Below are positions 26,386 to 37,244 of a DNA stretch of 64,000 nt, piece after piece; the first letter of the stretch is position 1, and every line of letters starts with the position of its first letter. Below the pieces are notes generated by a model. The model worked only from the letters and a program-made list of their open reading frames with translations, did no database searches and had not been told where the DNA came from. This DNA is from Neobacillus mesonae (GTDB lineage Bacteria; Bacillota; Bacilli; Bacillales; Cytobacillaceae): contig NZ_JAMBNQ010000011.1 of assembly GCF_023715155.1 (NCBI RefSeq), positions 1 through 64,000 of the forward strand, in the 5' to 3' direction. Made by a program: the position numbers and the translations under genes.

Positions 26386-27903
26386 TTATGATCGAATCCG
26401 TTTTTTATTCGCAAGGGGCAGGGTAATTTCAACTGTTGTCCCTGCAGATACTTTACTTTTGATTTTAATCTCACCGCCAAAAGAATTGATAATTCTTTTA
26501 CATATTACCAATCCAAGTCCAGTTCCAGTTTCCTTTGATGTATAGAAGGGGCGGAAGATTTTTTCTAAATCTTCTTCAGGGATACCTTTTCCGCTGTCAA
26601 TAATTTCTAGTTTACAAGTTTCGTCGAATTTTTGGAGCCTAATTTGTAAAATTCCGGGGGACTCAAACGAATCAAAGGCATTTTTGGTCAAATTCAAGAT
26701 GACCTGTTTTATTTGATCTTTTACACAATTAACAATTACTGATTGATGATCGATATGCCAAGAACATTCAATATTAAGGGCATTGCCTTCTGAGATTATC
26801 AGTGGTTTCAATTCATTTAGAGTTTCATTAATATTGACATGATTAAAGGTTTGTACTGTCGGTTTACCAAGGATTAAAAAATCACTGACAATTTCATTAA
26901 TCCGTTTTAATTCTAAGTTGATGACATCAAAATAATAGCGATCTTCTTTGTCTGTATATTTTTCGCTTAGCAGCTGGATAAGCCCCTTAACTCCTGTTAG
27001 TGGGTTTCGAATTTCATGTGCTGTACTGGCTGCCAACGTTCCTACTAATTCCATTTTTTGGATTTCATTCTCTTTTCTTTCCTTCAGCGTATGAATACGT
27101 AATAATATGTATTCAATTAAGAGAAAGAGGACATGTGTAACAATGATGATAATAAATAATGACTGTCCAACATTTTTCGCAATCTCTTTTACGTCCCGGT
27201 CGGCAATTTTAACCTTAAGGCTCCAAGGCAATTGATTCATTGGATAAGTAATCCACTGGGACTCATTTTCTGCTTCTTGTTTATTCACATTCATTTGAAG
27301 GAGTGTTTTATCTCCATCTACAATAAAGATTTTCGTATCTGGAGTCAGCACTCTCATAATATTTTTCATGTAGTCAATCCTTAAATCAGCCATAAAAACC
27401 GCCAGCAATTCTTGCTTCTTATTTAGCACCGGTGAGGCTAAACTAATGACCCTCTGATTATTACCTAGAACCTCCACATGGTTTGAAATAATAATATCCT
27501 TCGTTTGGATGGCTTCTTTAATAAAAGACTTTTCAGGAAAATCATTCTGATGATAATGGGTATCTGTTCCGGTTAAAATCCGGCCTTGATTGTCAAGTAA
27601 AAACAGGCCGCTATATCGCGGGTCTTCTTGTTTTGCCTGCTGCAGCAGCGGCTCCATTTTTTCTGGAGTGTCAAAATTCTCTATTGCTGATAGAGATAGA
27701 ATTTTCAAGCTTGTAAGTGTTTCACCAACAAATTGATCCCAGTTTTTCTGATAAATCGAGGCAATCCACCTGGCATCATCTTTTCTTTTTACATCGTTTT
27801 CTTTTAAAATTTGATTATAAAAATAAAGCCCTAAAAGGATGGTCGGAATAATTACGACTAGTAAATAAATTAAAAAATTTCCTTTATGAATTTTCATTTT
27901 CAT
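26386..27903 (-). CDS. kinD: Membrane sporulation kinase KinD
   Basis: A phosphorelay sensor kinase of 505 residues, matching KinD (506). A signal-anchor helix (11-29) and a second helix (about 247-268) enclose an extracytoplasmic dCache-type sensor domain. HisKA follows with His296 in STAHEIRNP, then the ATPase domain with DSGKGIPEEDL and ETGTGLGL. In B. subtilis KinD phosphorylates Spo0F/Spo0A and links matrix and small-molecule signals to sporulation. It is divergent from mhqR, the same pairing as in B. subtilis. The ATG follows GAGG. Confidence 0.87.
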   Translation of the reverse strand: MKMKIHKGNFLIYLLVVIIPTILLGLYFYNQILKENDVKRKDDARWIASIYQKNWDQFVGETLTSLKILSLSAIENFDTPEKMEPLLQQAKQEDPRYSGLFLLDNQGRILTGTDTHYHQNDFPEKSFIKEAIQTKDIIISNHVEVLGNNQRVISLASPVLNKKQELLAVFMADLRIDYMKNIMRVLTPDTKIFIVDGDKTLLQMNVNKQEAENESQWITYPMNQLPWSLKVKIADRDVKEIAKNVGQSLFIIIIVTHVLFLLIEYILLRIHTLKERKENEIQKMELVGTLAASTAHEIRNPLTGVKGLIQLLSEKYTDKEDRYYFDVINLELKRINEIVSDFLILGKPTVQTFNHVNINETLNELKPLIISEGNALNIECSWHIDHQSVIVNCVKDQIKQVILNLTKNAFDSFESPGILQIRLQKFDETCKLEIIDSGKGIPEEDLEKIFRPFYTSKETGTGLGLVICKRIINSFGGEIKIKSKVSAGTTVEITLPLANKKRIRS

Positions 27904-28084
27904 GTAAATACCTCAAACAATAAATTCTGCTAAAATGTATTATACAATAAGAAATGGTGTCATACCTTCTTTTTCCAACTAAAATTGACAGGCAGTGGAA
28001 AATTTCTTATAATAATTTTGAAATCGAGATAAATAGATCTTACTTTAATACCGATTTTTTAATAATCTTAAAGGATGCGTTAAT

Positions 28085-28525
28085 ATGGAAAATGATTCAA
28101 CAGCTAAATCTTTAAAACTATTTATTGTCCTTTCCAGAGCTTACAAAGCGATAAATGAACATGTAAATAAATTTATTCAATCCAATGGTTTAAATCCGAC
28201 TGAATTTGCTGTTTTAGAGCTGCTGTATCATAAAGGGGACCAGCCCCTGCAGCAAATAGGCGCAAAAATATTACTTGCCAGCGGGAGCATCACATATGTA
28301 GTTGATAAGCTTGAACAAAAAGGTCTTTTAAAAAGGGTAGCATGTCCAAATGATCGAAGAGTCATTTTTGCACAAATTTCAGATGAAGGAAAGAATTTAA
28401 TTCAAGGAATTTTTCCCGAACATGCCAAAAGAATAGATGAGCTTATGTCCAGCCTGACTGATTCAGAAAAGACGGAAGCCATTGAGTTATTGAAAAAATT
28501 AGGATTACCAGCAGGAAAATTTTAA
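28085..28525 (+). CDS. mhqR: MarR-family repressor MhqR
   Basis: A 146-residue winged-helix regulator. Near-identical blocks to B. subtilis MhqR (YkvE) are visible: SLKLFIVLSRAYKAIN, GLNPTEFAVLELLYHKGDQPLQQIG and LLASGSITYVVDKLEQKGLL, with the wing CPNDRRV. In B. subtilis it represses hydroquinone and catechol detoxification genes (mhqA, mhqNOP, azoR2), none of which are in this window. It stands alone between kinD and a terminator. Confidence 0.9.
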   Translation: MENDSTAKSLKLFIVLSRAYKAINEHVNKFIQSNGLNPTEFAVLELLYHKGDQPLQQIGAKILLASGSITYVVDKLEQKGLLKRVACPNDRRVIFAQISDEGKNLIQGIFPEHAKRIDELMSSLTDSEKTEAIELLKKLGLPAGKF

Positions 28526-28552
28526 TACGGCTGACCAGCCGTATTTTTTTTA
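28524..28552 (+). terminator. Terminator after mhqR
   Basis: An AATACGGCTG/CAGCCGTATT stem with a two-base loop region and eight T. Confidence 0.9.
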
Positions 28553-28678
28553 TTCTTTTTGGAATAGGCTATGCATGGAACCGAAGGCGTTTGGGCTTTT
28601 CTAACTGTAAGTACTGAAACAGGATAGTATATAATAGAATAGATTGGAAATATAAAGAAAATAAAGGGGGCTTGACCC

Positions 28679-30373
28679 ATGAGCTTTGAAAATTATACAT
28701 ACGTTCGTCCTGATTTGGCAGAGGCTGCAGCAAAATTTGATGAGGCGCTCGCGCGCTTTGAAGGTTCTGATACTGTCAAAGAACAAAGTGTTGCCATGAA
28801 TGAAATTAACCAACTGAGAAATAACCTTGATACAATGTTTACTCTTTGCAGTATCAGGCATTCCATTAATACAAATGATGAATTTTACAAAGCTGAACAG
28901 GATTATATGGATGAGCTTGAACCAGAGATTGAAGGTTTAGTGACTAAATATTATCAAGCCTTAATTTCTTCTAAATTCCGTTCTGAATTGGAAGAAAAGT
29001 GGGGTCCTCAGCTATTCGCTTTGGCTGACAGTCAACTAAAGACTTTTAAACCAGAAATTATTCCTCACCTGCAAAAGGAAAACCGTTTGGTTACGGAATA
29101 TACAAAACTTATTGCTTCAGCAAAAATTGAGTTTGAGGGGGGAGAGAAGACTCTTGCTCAAATTGACCCATTTATAGAATCAAAAGATCGTGAAATGCGT
29201 AAACGTGCTAGTGAAGCAAAGTTTGGCTTTTTTGCGGAACATGAAGAAGAGCTTGATCGGATTTATGATGAGCTTGTAAAAGTACGAACAGAAATCGCAA
29301 CCGTCCTAGGATATAAAAATTTCGTTGAGCTTGCTTACCACCGGATGATGCGTACAGATTATAATGCCGAGATGGTTGCTAATTTTCGGAATCAGGTAAA
29401 GGATCTCATTGTGCCGCTTGCTTCCAGACTGAAGGAGCGGCAGCGGAAGCGTTTGGGACTAGACCAATTAAAATATTATGATGAAAACATTAATTATCTT
29501 TCGGGCAATGCATCTCCTAAAGGGAATCCCGAATGGATTATTGGAAATGGGCAAAAAATGTATGAAGAGCTTTCAAAGGAAACAGGAGAATTTTTTACAT
29601 TCATGCTAAAAAATAATCTCATGGATTTGACGGCCAAAAAAGGAAAAGCCAGCGGGGGATATTGTACATATATCGAAAACTATAAAGCACCATTTATCTT
29701 TTCTAATTTTAATGGAACCTCAGGGGACATTGATGTTTTAACTCATGAAGCAGGGCATGCGTTCCAGGTTTATTCAAGCCGTCATTTTGAAATACCTGAA
29801 TACTATTGGCCGACATATGAAGCATGCGAAATTCATTCGATGAGTATGGAATTCTTTACATGGCCATGGATGGAATTATTTTTTAAAGAAGATACCGATA
29901 AATATAAATTCTCTCACTTAAGTGAAGCACTATTATTTCTGCCATATGGTGTATCTGTAGATGAATTCCAGCATTGGGTATACGAGAACCCTGATGCATC
30001 ACCCAAAGAGCGGAAAGAAAAGTGGCGTGAAATCGAAAAGAAATACTTGCCGCAGAAAGATTATGATGGCTTTGAATACTTAGAGAATGGAGGGTACTGG
30101 CAGCGCCAAGGGCATATTTATAACTCGCCATTTTACTATATTGATTATACTCTGGCACAAATATGTGCCTTCCAATTCTGGAAACGTTCAAGAGAGAATC
30201 ATGAAAAGGCTTGGGCTGATTATGTTAAGCTTTGTAAGCTTGGAGGAAGTATGTCATTTACCAAGCTTATTCAGAAGGCAAATTTAATTTCTCCATTTAC
30301 GGATGGCTGCATTGAGTCAGTAGCAGGAGTTATTGAAAATTGGCTAGATTCAGTGGATGATAAAAATTTATAA
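28679..30373 (+). CDS. M3-family oligoendopeptidase
   Basis: A 564-residue cytoplasmic zinc peptidase (thimet-type fold) that degrades short peptides. The zinc motif HEAGH is at 359-363, followed by the third ligand region EACEIHSMSMEFF. Length and the GSGDIDVLTHEAGHAFQ-like region fit the M3 family oligoendopeptidase group rather than PepF proper. AAGGGGGC lies before the ATG and TATAAT at 28630-28635. It is monocistronic and shares a bidirectional terminator with clpE. Confidence 0.9.
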   Translation: MSFENYTYVRPDLAEAAAKFDEALARFEGSDTVKEQSVAMNEINQLRNNLDTMFTLCSIRHSINTNDEFYKAEQDYMDELEPEIEGLVTKYYQALISSKFRSELEEKWGPQLFALADSQLKTFKPEIIPHLQKENRLVTEYTKLIASAKIEFEGGEKTLAQIDPFIESKDREMRKRASEAKFGFFAEHEEELDRIYDELVKVRTEIATVLGYKNFVELAYHRMMRTDYNAEMVANFRNQVKDLIVPLASRLKERQRKRLGLDQLKYYDENINYLSGNASPKGNPEWIIGNGQKMYEELSKETGEFFTFMLKNNLMDLTAKKGKASGGYCTYIENYKAPFIFSNFNGTSGDIDVLTHEAGHAFQVYSSRHFEIPEYYWPTYEACEIHSMSMEFFTWPWMELFFKEDTDKYKFSHLSEALLFLPYGVSVDEFQHWVYENPDASPKERKEKWREIEKKYLPQKDYDGFEYLENGGYWQRQGHIYNSPFYYIDYTLAQICAFQFWKRSRENHEKAWADYVKLCKLGGSMSFTKLIQKANLISPFTDGCIESVAGVIENWLDSVDDKNL

Positions 30374-30414
30374 AAAAAAGCGAAGCCAACGAATTTATTG
30401 GCTTCGCTTTTTTT
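30372..30414. terminator. Bidirectional terminator between M3 peptidase and clpE
   Basis: AAGCGAAGCCAA/TTGGCTTCGCTT with A and T runs on both sides. Confidence 0.92.
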
Positions 30415-32575
30415 ATTGATGTATTTTCACTGCTTCGTCAGTAACTTTTAGCTCTTCATTTTCCACAACAGCAGTAAGTTTTTTGGCATCGGGCTTGTCT
30501 AAGATATAATCAGCAATTTTATCTTCAAGCTGCTCTTGTATCACTCTGCGGAGTGGACGGGCACCGAAAATAGGGTTATAGCCAAGTTCAGCTAATTTTT
30601 CTTTTGCTTCAGCTGTGACGGACAATTCAATGTTTTGTTCATTTAAAGCTGCCATCAGATCACTAATCATAAGGTCAACAATTTTTAAAATATGTTCCTT
30701 ATCAAGTGAATGAAATTCAATGATACTGTCGAATCTGTTCAAGAATTCGGGTTTAAAGAAGCCCCCAAGAGAATCAAGAATGCTTGCTTCCGCAACGGCT
30801 TCATTTGCCCCAAAGCCAACATGAATAGGTTTAACAGAGACACCAGCATTACTGGTCATGATGATAACCGTATCCTTGAAGCTGACCACTCTGCCCTGAC
30901 TGTCAGTTAGACGTCCATCTTCAAGTATCTGCAGGAACATATGCTGTACATCTGGGTGCGCCTTTTCAATTTCGTCCAGTAAAATAATGCTGTAAGGGCT
31001 ACGACGAACTTTTTCCGTTAATTGTCCTGCTTCATCAAAGCCGACATATCCTGGAGGTGCACCAATTAATTTAGAAACACTGTGTTTTTCCATATATTCA
31101 CTCATATCGAGCCGAATCATCGAATCTTTCGTGCCAAATAGTTCTTCGGCCAGTGATTTGGTTAATTCAGTTTTACCGACCCCTGTAGGTCCTACGAATA
31201 AGAAGGTTCCAATAGGGCGGTTTTTCGCTTTTAAGCCTGCACGGCTGCGTCGGATGGCTTTGGCAATTTTTTGTACGGCTTGTTCCTGACCGATGACTTT
31301 TTTATTTAAGTTTTCTTCTAAATATTTCATTTTTAGCTGTTCATCTTGTTGTAACTTGCCTACAGGAATCCCGGTCTTTTGTTCAATGATATTTTGAATC
31401 AATGATAATGTTACGACAGGTCTTTCTGTACTGAAATCATTGTTTAAGGCTTTTTCTAATTTTGCTTCCTCATCACGAAGTTTTGCCGCCTTTTCATAAT
31501 TTTCATTTTTAAGTGCTTCTTCTTTTTCAGCAGCAATTTCTTTTATGCGGCTTTCAATTTGATCATTACTTTTATAATCGGATGTGAGGTTTAATTTTGA
31601 TCCGGCTTCATCTAATAAATCAATAGCTTTATCGGGTAAGAACCGGTCTTGAATATAACGTTTGGATAAAGTCACACATGCCCTGATGGCCTCATCCGTA
31701 TATTTGACTTCGTGATAATCTTCGTATTTTTTTTGAATTCCTTTTAGGATTTCAATAGCAGCATTCACAGTTGGTTCTAGAACTTGAACTGGCTGGAAGC
31801 GTCGTTCCAATGCAGCATCTTTCTCAATTTGACGATATTCTTTTAATGTTGTTGCACCAATCACTTGTAATTCGCCACGGGCCAGGGCTGGTTTTAAGAT
31901 GTTCCCAGCATCCATAGAACCTTCGGCAGAACCTGCACCAACAAGCAGATGAATTTCATCAATAAACAGGATGATATTTTTTCGCTCTTGTAATTCTGCA
32001 ATAAGCTGTTTTATCCGCTCTTCAAATTGACCGCGGATACCGGTGTTAGCAACAAGTGAAGCAACATCCAATAAATAAATTTCTTTATTTTTTAGTTTAG
32101 ATGGTACATCGCCTTCTGCAATTTTCAATGCGAGACCTTCAGCAATAGCTGTTTTCCCGACACCTGGTTCACCAATTAAAACTGGATTATTTTTGTTTCG
32201 GCGATTTAAAATTTCAATGACTCGTTTAACTTCTTCATCCCGGCCAATGACAGGGTCAATTAGACCGGCTTTTGCTAATTGTGTTAGATTGCGGCCAAAG
32301 TGGTCAATAAATCCGCCGCCGCCATTATGTGCAGGTTTATTTGCTGTTTCTTGATTAAATTGAGACTCCATATTTTGACTTAAAGGAGCAAAATGAAAGA
32401 TATTTTCAAATGGAAAACCTTCAAATGGATTCATCTTCATTCCAAATCCTCCTCCTAATGCTTGACGTTCTTTCATATAGCAGGTTTGACATAATTTCAT
32501 TTCTTTTCGCTGTCCATTTACATTAATAGAAAATTGTATATTTGCTTGGTTTTGATTGCATCGCTCGCAAAGCAT
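30413..32575 (-). CDS. clpE: ATP-dependent Clp protease ATPase subunit ClpE
   Basis: A Hsp100 unfoldase that works with ClpP and helps dissolve protein aggregates after heat shock. The 720-residue protein has the ClpE zinc finger (Cys3, 6, 29, 32), first AAA domain with GEPGVGKT (135-142), a UVR-type coiled segment ([20 protein letters not shown]), a second AAA domain with GPTGVGKT and the C-terminal ClpB D2-small domain. ATG at 32575 is chosen because GGAGG lies seven bases upstream; a longer in-frame start at 32602 falls in the operator. CtsR-type operators precede it. Confidence 0.95.
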   Translation of the reverse strand: MLCERCNQNQANIQFSINVNGQRKEMKLCQTCYMKERQALGGGFGMKMNPFEGFPFENIFHFAPLSQNMESQFNQETANKPAHNGGGGFIDHFGRNLTQLAKAGLIDPVIGRDEEVKRVIEILNRRNKNNPVLIGEPGVGKTAIAEGLALKIAEGDVPSKLKNKEIYLLDVASLVANTGIRGQFEERIKQLIAELQERKNIILFIDEIHLLVGAGSAEGSMDAGNILKPALARGELQVIGATTLKEYRQIEKDAALERRFQPVQVLEPTVNAAIEILKGIQKKYEDYHEVKYTDEAIRACVTLSKRYIQDRFLPDKAIDLLDEAGSKLNLTSDYKSNDQIESRIKEIAAEKEEALKNENYEKAAKLRDEEAKLEKALNNDFSTERPVVTLSLIQNIIEQKTGIPVGKLQQDEQLKMKYLEENLNKKVIGQEQAVQKIAKAIRRSRAGLKAKNRPIGTFLFVGPTGVGKTELTKSLAEELFGTKDSMIRLDMSEYMEKHSVSKLIGAPPGYVGFDEAGQLTEKVRRSPYSIILLDEIEKAHPDVQHMFLQILEDGRLTDSQGRVVSFKDTVIIMTSNAGVSVKPIHVGFGANEAVAEASILDSLGGFFKPEFLNRFDSIIEFHSLDKEHILKIVDLMISDLMAALNEQNIELSVTAEAKEKLAELGYNPIFGARPLRRVIQEQLEDKIADYILDKPDAKKLTAVVENEELKVTDEAVKIHQ

Positions 32576-32607
32576 ATAAAATAACCTCCTCGTTATTTTC
32601 ATTTGAC

Positions 32608-32663
32608 TTTGACTAACTTTGACCTTATGGTTTCAGTATACTCTGACCTTCTTTGACTTTCAA
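32608..32663 (-). promoter_or_regulatory. clpE promoter with two CtsR operators
   Basis: On the minus strand TTGAAA (32658-32663) and TATACT (32635-32640) form a SigA promoter with a 17-base spacer. An operator AGTCAAAGAAGGTCAGA (32642-32658) fills the spacer, and GGTCAAAGTTAGTCAAA (32608-32624) lies just downstream of the -10. Both fit the direct-repeat CtsR consensus RGTCAAANANRGTCAAA with one or two mismatches. Confidence 0.88.
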
Positions 32664-32804
32664 GTCATTTGTTTGTGGTAAATACTAGAAATAAAGCTGG
32701 GCTCTAGGTTCATGCTTTAGAATTGAATGCTTTCATATCTTTTGAAAAATGCTCGTCATTGTTTGTCCCTTTATTCATATATTTGATGATAAGGGGGAGA
32801 TGAT

Positions 32805-33860
32805 GTGAAAAGAAATAGAAATTGGAATCAAGCCTTTCAAATCGCGGCGGTCTATGTAGGTACTGTAGTAGGTGCAGGATTCGCCACTGGAAAAGAGATA
32901 GTTGAATTTTTTTCCCGGTTTGGATTTTTTGGCTTTATTAGTATATTAATGAGCGGTTACCTATTTATCATGATTGGCTCAAAACTAATGAGGATGGCAG
33001 CTAAAATCGAGGCCAAATCTTATCAGGAATTTAATGAACATTTATTTGGAAAATGGCCAAGCAAAATTATTAATTTTTCAATGCTTTTTATGCTTATTGG
33101 CATTAGTGCAGTAATGCTTGCCGGGGCAGGGGCTGTTTTTGAAGAACAGCTGGGACTTCCTAAAAGTATTGGTGTTTTTTTAACCATATCTCTTTCTTAT
33201 ATTGTCATGCTTGTAGGTACAAAGGGATTATTTGCGGTTAACACCTTTGTTGTTCCAATTATGATCAGTTTCAGCCTATTATTAATGTTTTTATCCTTAA
33301 GAATGCCGAACTTTCTAGATCAATTTTTATATATCCCGCATGCAACAGACGGATGGAAGAGTGTAATTGCGCCATTTTCTTATGCTGCCTTAAATTTGGG
33401 GCTGGCACAAGCGGTTTTGGTGCCTGTTGCGACTGAGGTGAAGGATGATTGGACTATTAAATGGGGCGGAATTTTAGGCGGGCTGGGGTTAACGTTTATT
33501 TTGATTGCCAGTCATTTTACATTAATTATGCTGCCAAATTTGGAGTTATATGAGATTCCGATGGCCATTATTATGAAAAATTTAGCACCATTTTTTTATT
33601 GGATTTTTATTCTTGTCATTTATGGAGAAATTTTCACCTCTGTCATCGGAAATGTTTTTGGCCTTGATAGACAGCTGAAGCAATATATGGAGATACCTAC
33701 AATACTGTCGGTAACTGCTATATTTTTTGTTTCCTATTTAATAAGCTTAGTGAATTATGGGACACTTTTATCACATTTATATCCTTTATTTGGTTATATT
33801 TGTATGACCTTTTTTGTCTTATTGTGGATGAAACCATTGGAACCAAGCTATAAAAAATAA
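32805..33860 (+). CDS. ykvI: YkvI-family membrane transporter-like protein
   Basis: A 351-residue integral membrane protein with about ten helices. The opening block FQIAAVYVGTVVGAGFATGKEIVEFF is the YkvI family signature and resembles the first helix of APC-superfamily amino acid/cation symporters (GAGFATGKE). Substrate unknown. GTG start with GGGGGAG upstream. It follows clpE divergently, as in B. subtilis. Confidence 0.85.
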   Translation: MKRNRNWNQAFQIAAVYVGTVVGAGFATGKEIVEFFSRFGFFGFISILMSGYLFIMIGSKLMRMAAKIEAKSYQEFNEHLFGKWPSKIINFSMLFMLIGISAVMLAGAGAVFEEQLGLPKSIGVFLTISLSYIVMLVGTKGLFAVNTFVVPIMISFSLLLMFLSLRMPNFLDQFLYIPHATDGWKSVIAPFSYAALNLGLAQAVLVPVATEVKDDWTIKWGGILGGLGLTFILIASHFTLIMLPNLELYEIPMAIIMKNLAPFFYWIFILVIYGEIFTSVIGNVFGLDRQLKQYMEIPTILSVTAIFFVSYLISLVNYGTLLSHLYPLFGYICMTFFVLLWMKPLEPSYKK

Positions 33861-33898
33861 CCATCAAGCTGTTCATACGGAACAGCTCTGATGGTTAT
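33857..33898. terminator. Bidirectional terminator after ykvI
   Basis: ATAACCATCA and AGCTGTTC pair with GAACAGCT and TGATGGTTAT around a short loop; it overlaps the ends of ykvI and the CPBP gene. Confidence 0.8.
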
Positions 33899-34509
33899 TT
33901 GAAAGGTAACATAATAAAAATTAATACATCAAAAATAATATGAGAAACAATGACAAGCGGCATGCTTTTTTTTCGAAAATACACGAATCCCCAAACTAAT
34001 CCTGAGAAGAGGGAGGCAAGAATTAATAATAGTGAGCCTGAATAATAACTAACAGAAGCATATGCACATGCGCCGATTACAATACTTACAGCAGGAGAAA
34101 AATGTTTCATTAATCTTTTTTGAAAGAAGCCCCTCCAAAAAATTTCTTCACCAGGAGCTGCTACAAGAATTAATGCAAGATATTGCCAAAACAAGGATGG
34201 CGCAAACCACTTATATAATTTCCTAATCTCTTTGTCAAATGCTGATGGTAATTGCCCAATTAATTGATATCCCAGCCAGAATAAAGCATACAATATGAAG
34301 CCGGTAATGGCCCCAAAGAGGATATATTGAAAAAATGATAATTCATCGTCCACTTCACCTTGGAACATCGAATAGGCAATTAAGACTAAAATGGAACCAG
34401 TAAAGATATACCAAAAAATTACTTTTTCATGGAATGAAAAGTAAATAAGGATGTGAGCAAGAATCAATCCAAAGATAAGCCGAAAATCAAATGTCAGATT
34501 TTTAATCAT
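33895..34509 (-). CDS. CPBP-family intramembrane protease-like protein
   Basis: A 204-residue membrane protein with about six helices and the CPBP (Abi/CAAX protease) motif 1 EEIFWRGFF. Motif 3 is present as HIIFD. In motif 2, where the family normally has F-x3-H, this protein reads YASVS, so one expected histidine is missing. Such proteins process or protect membrane substrates; the role here is unknown and activity is uncertain. ATG at 34509 follows AAGGAG; the upstream in-frame start at 34575 has no ribosome site. Confidence 0.78.
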   Translation of the reverse strand: MIKNLTFDFRLIFGLILAHILIYFSFHEKVIFWYIFTGSILVLIAYSMFQGEVDDELSFFQYILFGAITGFILYALFWLGYQLIGQLPSAFDKEIRKLYKWFAPSLFWQYLALILVAAPGEEIFWRGFFQKRLMKHFSPAVSIVIGACAYASVSYYSGSLLLILASLFSGLVWGFVYFRKKSMPLVIVSHIIFDVLIFIMLPFK

Positions 34510-34648
34510 AACTAACTCCTTACATATTTCAATACCCTGTATTTTAACAAATAATTTATTTAAAAGAAATGACATTCATCATTTTAACCAATTCTTATCA
34601 TAAGAACATGTAAACAGGAAAAAATAATATGGAAAGGAGTGAGTCAGC

Positions 34649-34768
34649 ATGAGTCAATCTAAAAGTCAGCAGGAACGGCAATGGACGGTCAGAAAACAAG
34701 ATCAAAACCCTCATGGAAAGGTAAAATCTTTAAAACAATTAGCCAAAGAAACGGAAAACGGCAGATAA
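34649..34768 (+). CDS. Small hydrophilic protein
   Basis: A 39-residue product, MSQSKSQQERQWTVRKQDQ at the start, ending LAKETENGR, with an NPHGKVKS centre. GGAAAGGAGTG gives a good ribosome site. It resembles short Bacillus proteins of the DUF6254 type from memory. No function is known. Confidence 0.6.
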   Translation: MSQSKSQQERQWTVRKQDQNPHGKVKSLKQLAKETENGR

Positions 34769-34808
34769 AATTAAAGGCCTTTCTACCTATGAATACTGAA
34801 TAAAAAAA

Positions 34809-34837
34809 AGAAAGGCAGACCATCCTCTGCCTTTCTG
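34809..34837 (-). terminator. Terminator of ykvS
   Basis: AGAAAGGCAGA/TCTGCCTTTCT with a six-base loop; on the minus strand it is followed by TTTTTTTA. Confidence 0.85.
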
Positions 34838-34846
34838 CCAAACTAT

Positions 34847-35038
34847 CTATAAATAAGCGCTTTCTTTTATCACCTTATAATTTTTGTGATTAACCACAGT
34901 CCGCTGATCCAATTCTAAATCGCGATAATTATCCATGTATGTTAGATCTACGATTACGGAATTTTCATTTACTTTTTCAACAATCCCTTGCAGGCCGTCG
35001 CGAAATTCAATAATATTACCAACCTCTGCTTTTTTCAT
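34847..35038 (-). CDS. ykvS: YkvS, DUF2187 protein
   Basis: A 63-residue small protein with an SH3-like/KOW-type pattern: VGNIIEFRDGLQGIVEKVNENSVIVDLTYMDNY. It matches YkvS (DUF2187) of B. subtilis; function is unknown. GGAGAGAGACGG precedes the ATG. It is transcribed away from the glp genes, with their shared control region between. Confidence 0.85.
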   Translation of the reverse strand: MKKAEVGNIIEFRDGLQGIVEKVNENSVIVDLTYMDNYRDLELDQRTVVNHKNYKVIKESAYL

Positions 35039-35184
35039 TCCGTCTCTCTCCTTTTTCTACCAAAATTGCAAACTATTATTAACAGTTTGCCTCAAATTCT
35101 TGCATTCGTAAAGAAATAAATTTGATAATATAGTTAATTACTACTGATAATATAGATTATATGTTGAAAAATCAATAAAAAGTA

Positions 35185-35198
35185 AGAAAACGCTTGCA
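35185..35198 (+). promoter_or_regulatory. cre site (CcpA operator) upstream of the glp genes
   Basis: AGAAAACGCTTGCA differs at one or two positions from the cre consensus (TGAAANCGNTTNCA). It lies about 90 bases before the first small gene and 305 before glpK. CcpA with HPr-Ser46-P is the expected binder; ptsH is in this window. Confidence 0.7.
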
Positions 35199-35274
35199 AA
35201 AAATAAAAATTTTTTTAGAACTGGCGTAAATTCGCTAAATGTAAGATAAAATTTATTCATAGGTGGTGTATAAA

Positions 35275-35469
35275 TTGAATGAAGAATTTATCACGGATAT
35301 TTTAAATCGTTTAAAGTCAGGGGAACTTTCGGAATACTATATAAAAAATGAGGATTTTATGGATTTTCGCCGTGTACTTGTACAAAGGGAAGACTTTAAA
35401 CATTTTCGCGGAATTGGTCAAAGAGGCGGAGACGTATTATTTCAATATTTAAAAGAACCAAGAAGTTAG
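35275..35469 (+). CDS. Conserved small protein upstream of glpK
   Basis: A 64-residue protein (NEEFITDILNRLKSGEL at the start, FRGIGQRGGDVLFQYLKEPRS at the end). It is charged, helical, and has no membrane segment or catalytic motif. TTG at 35275 is chosen because AGGTGG lies eight bases upstream; in-frame GTGs at 35263 and 35266 lie in that site. Only 33 bases separate it from glpK, so it is probably co-transcribed and under the cre site. Not recognised. Confidence 0.6.
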   Translation: MNEEFITDILNRLKSGELSEYYIKNEDFMDFRRVLVQREDFKHFRGIGQRGGDVLFQYLKEPRS

Positions 35470-36993
<1,524 letters not shown>

Positions 36994-37085
36994 ATTGAGC
37001 CTTCAATCAGCGGGGTAGGCTGCTGTCCGTTAATGAGGGATAAAAATTTCTCATATTGAAATAATCAAAACAATAATAATACATC

Positions 37086-37143
37086 AAAGGAGACCACATA
37101 TACATGATCATTTTATGATTGTGTACCTGCTGGTCTCTTTTTT
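37086..37143 (+). promoter_or_regulatory. Terminator-containing glpD leader (candidate GlpP antitermination site)
   Basis: GAGACCA (37090-37096) pairs with TGGTCTC (37131-37137), with further pairing of TACATGATCAT-like arms inside, then six T. It sits 100 bases ahead of glpD inside a 250-base gap. In B. subtilis the glpD leader has such a terminator that GlpP with glycerol-3-phosphate overrides; that mechanism here is inferred. No glpP is in the window. Confidence 0.7.
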
Positions 37144-37244
37144 CTAAAAAAGGATAACCATACACCATGGCGAAATTGGAAAGTTTAAATATAAATACCA
37201 TAAGGTTATTAAATGGATCAGCTTCTCTTTTAGGAGGAAATAAA

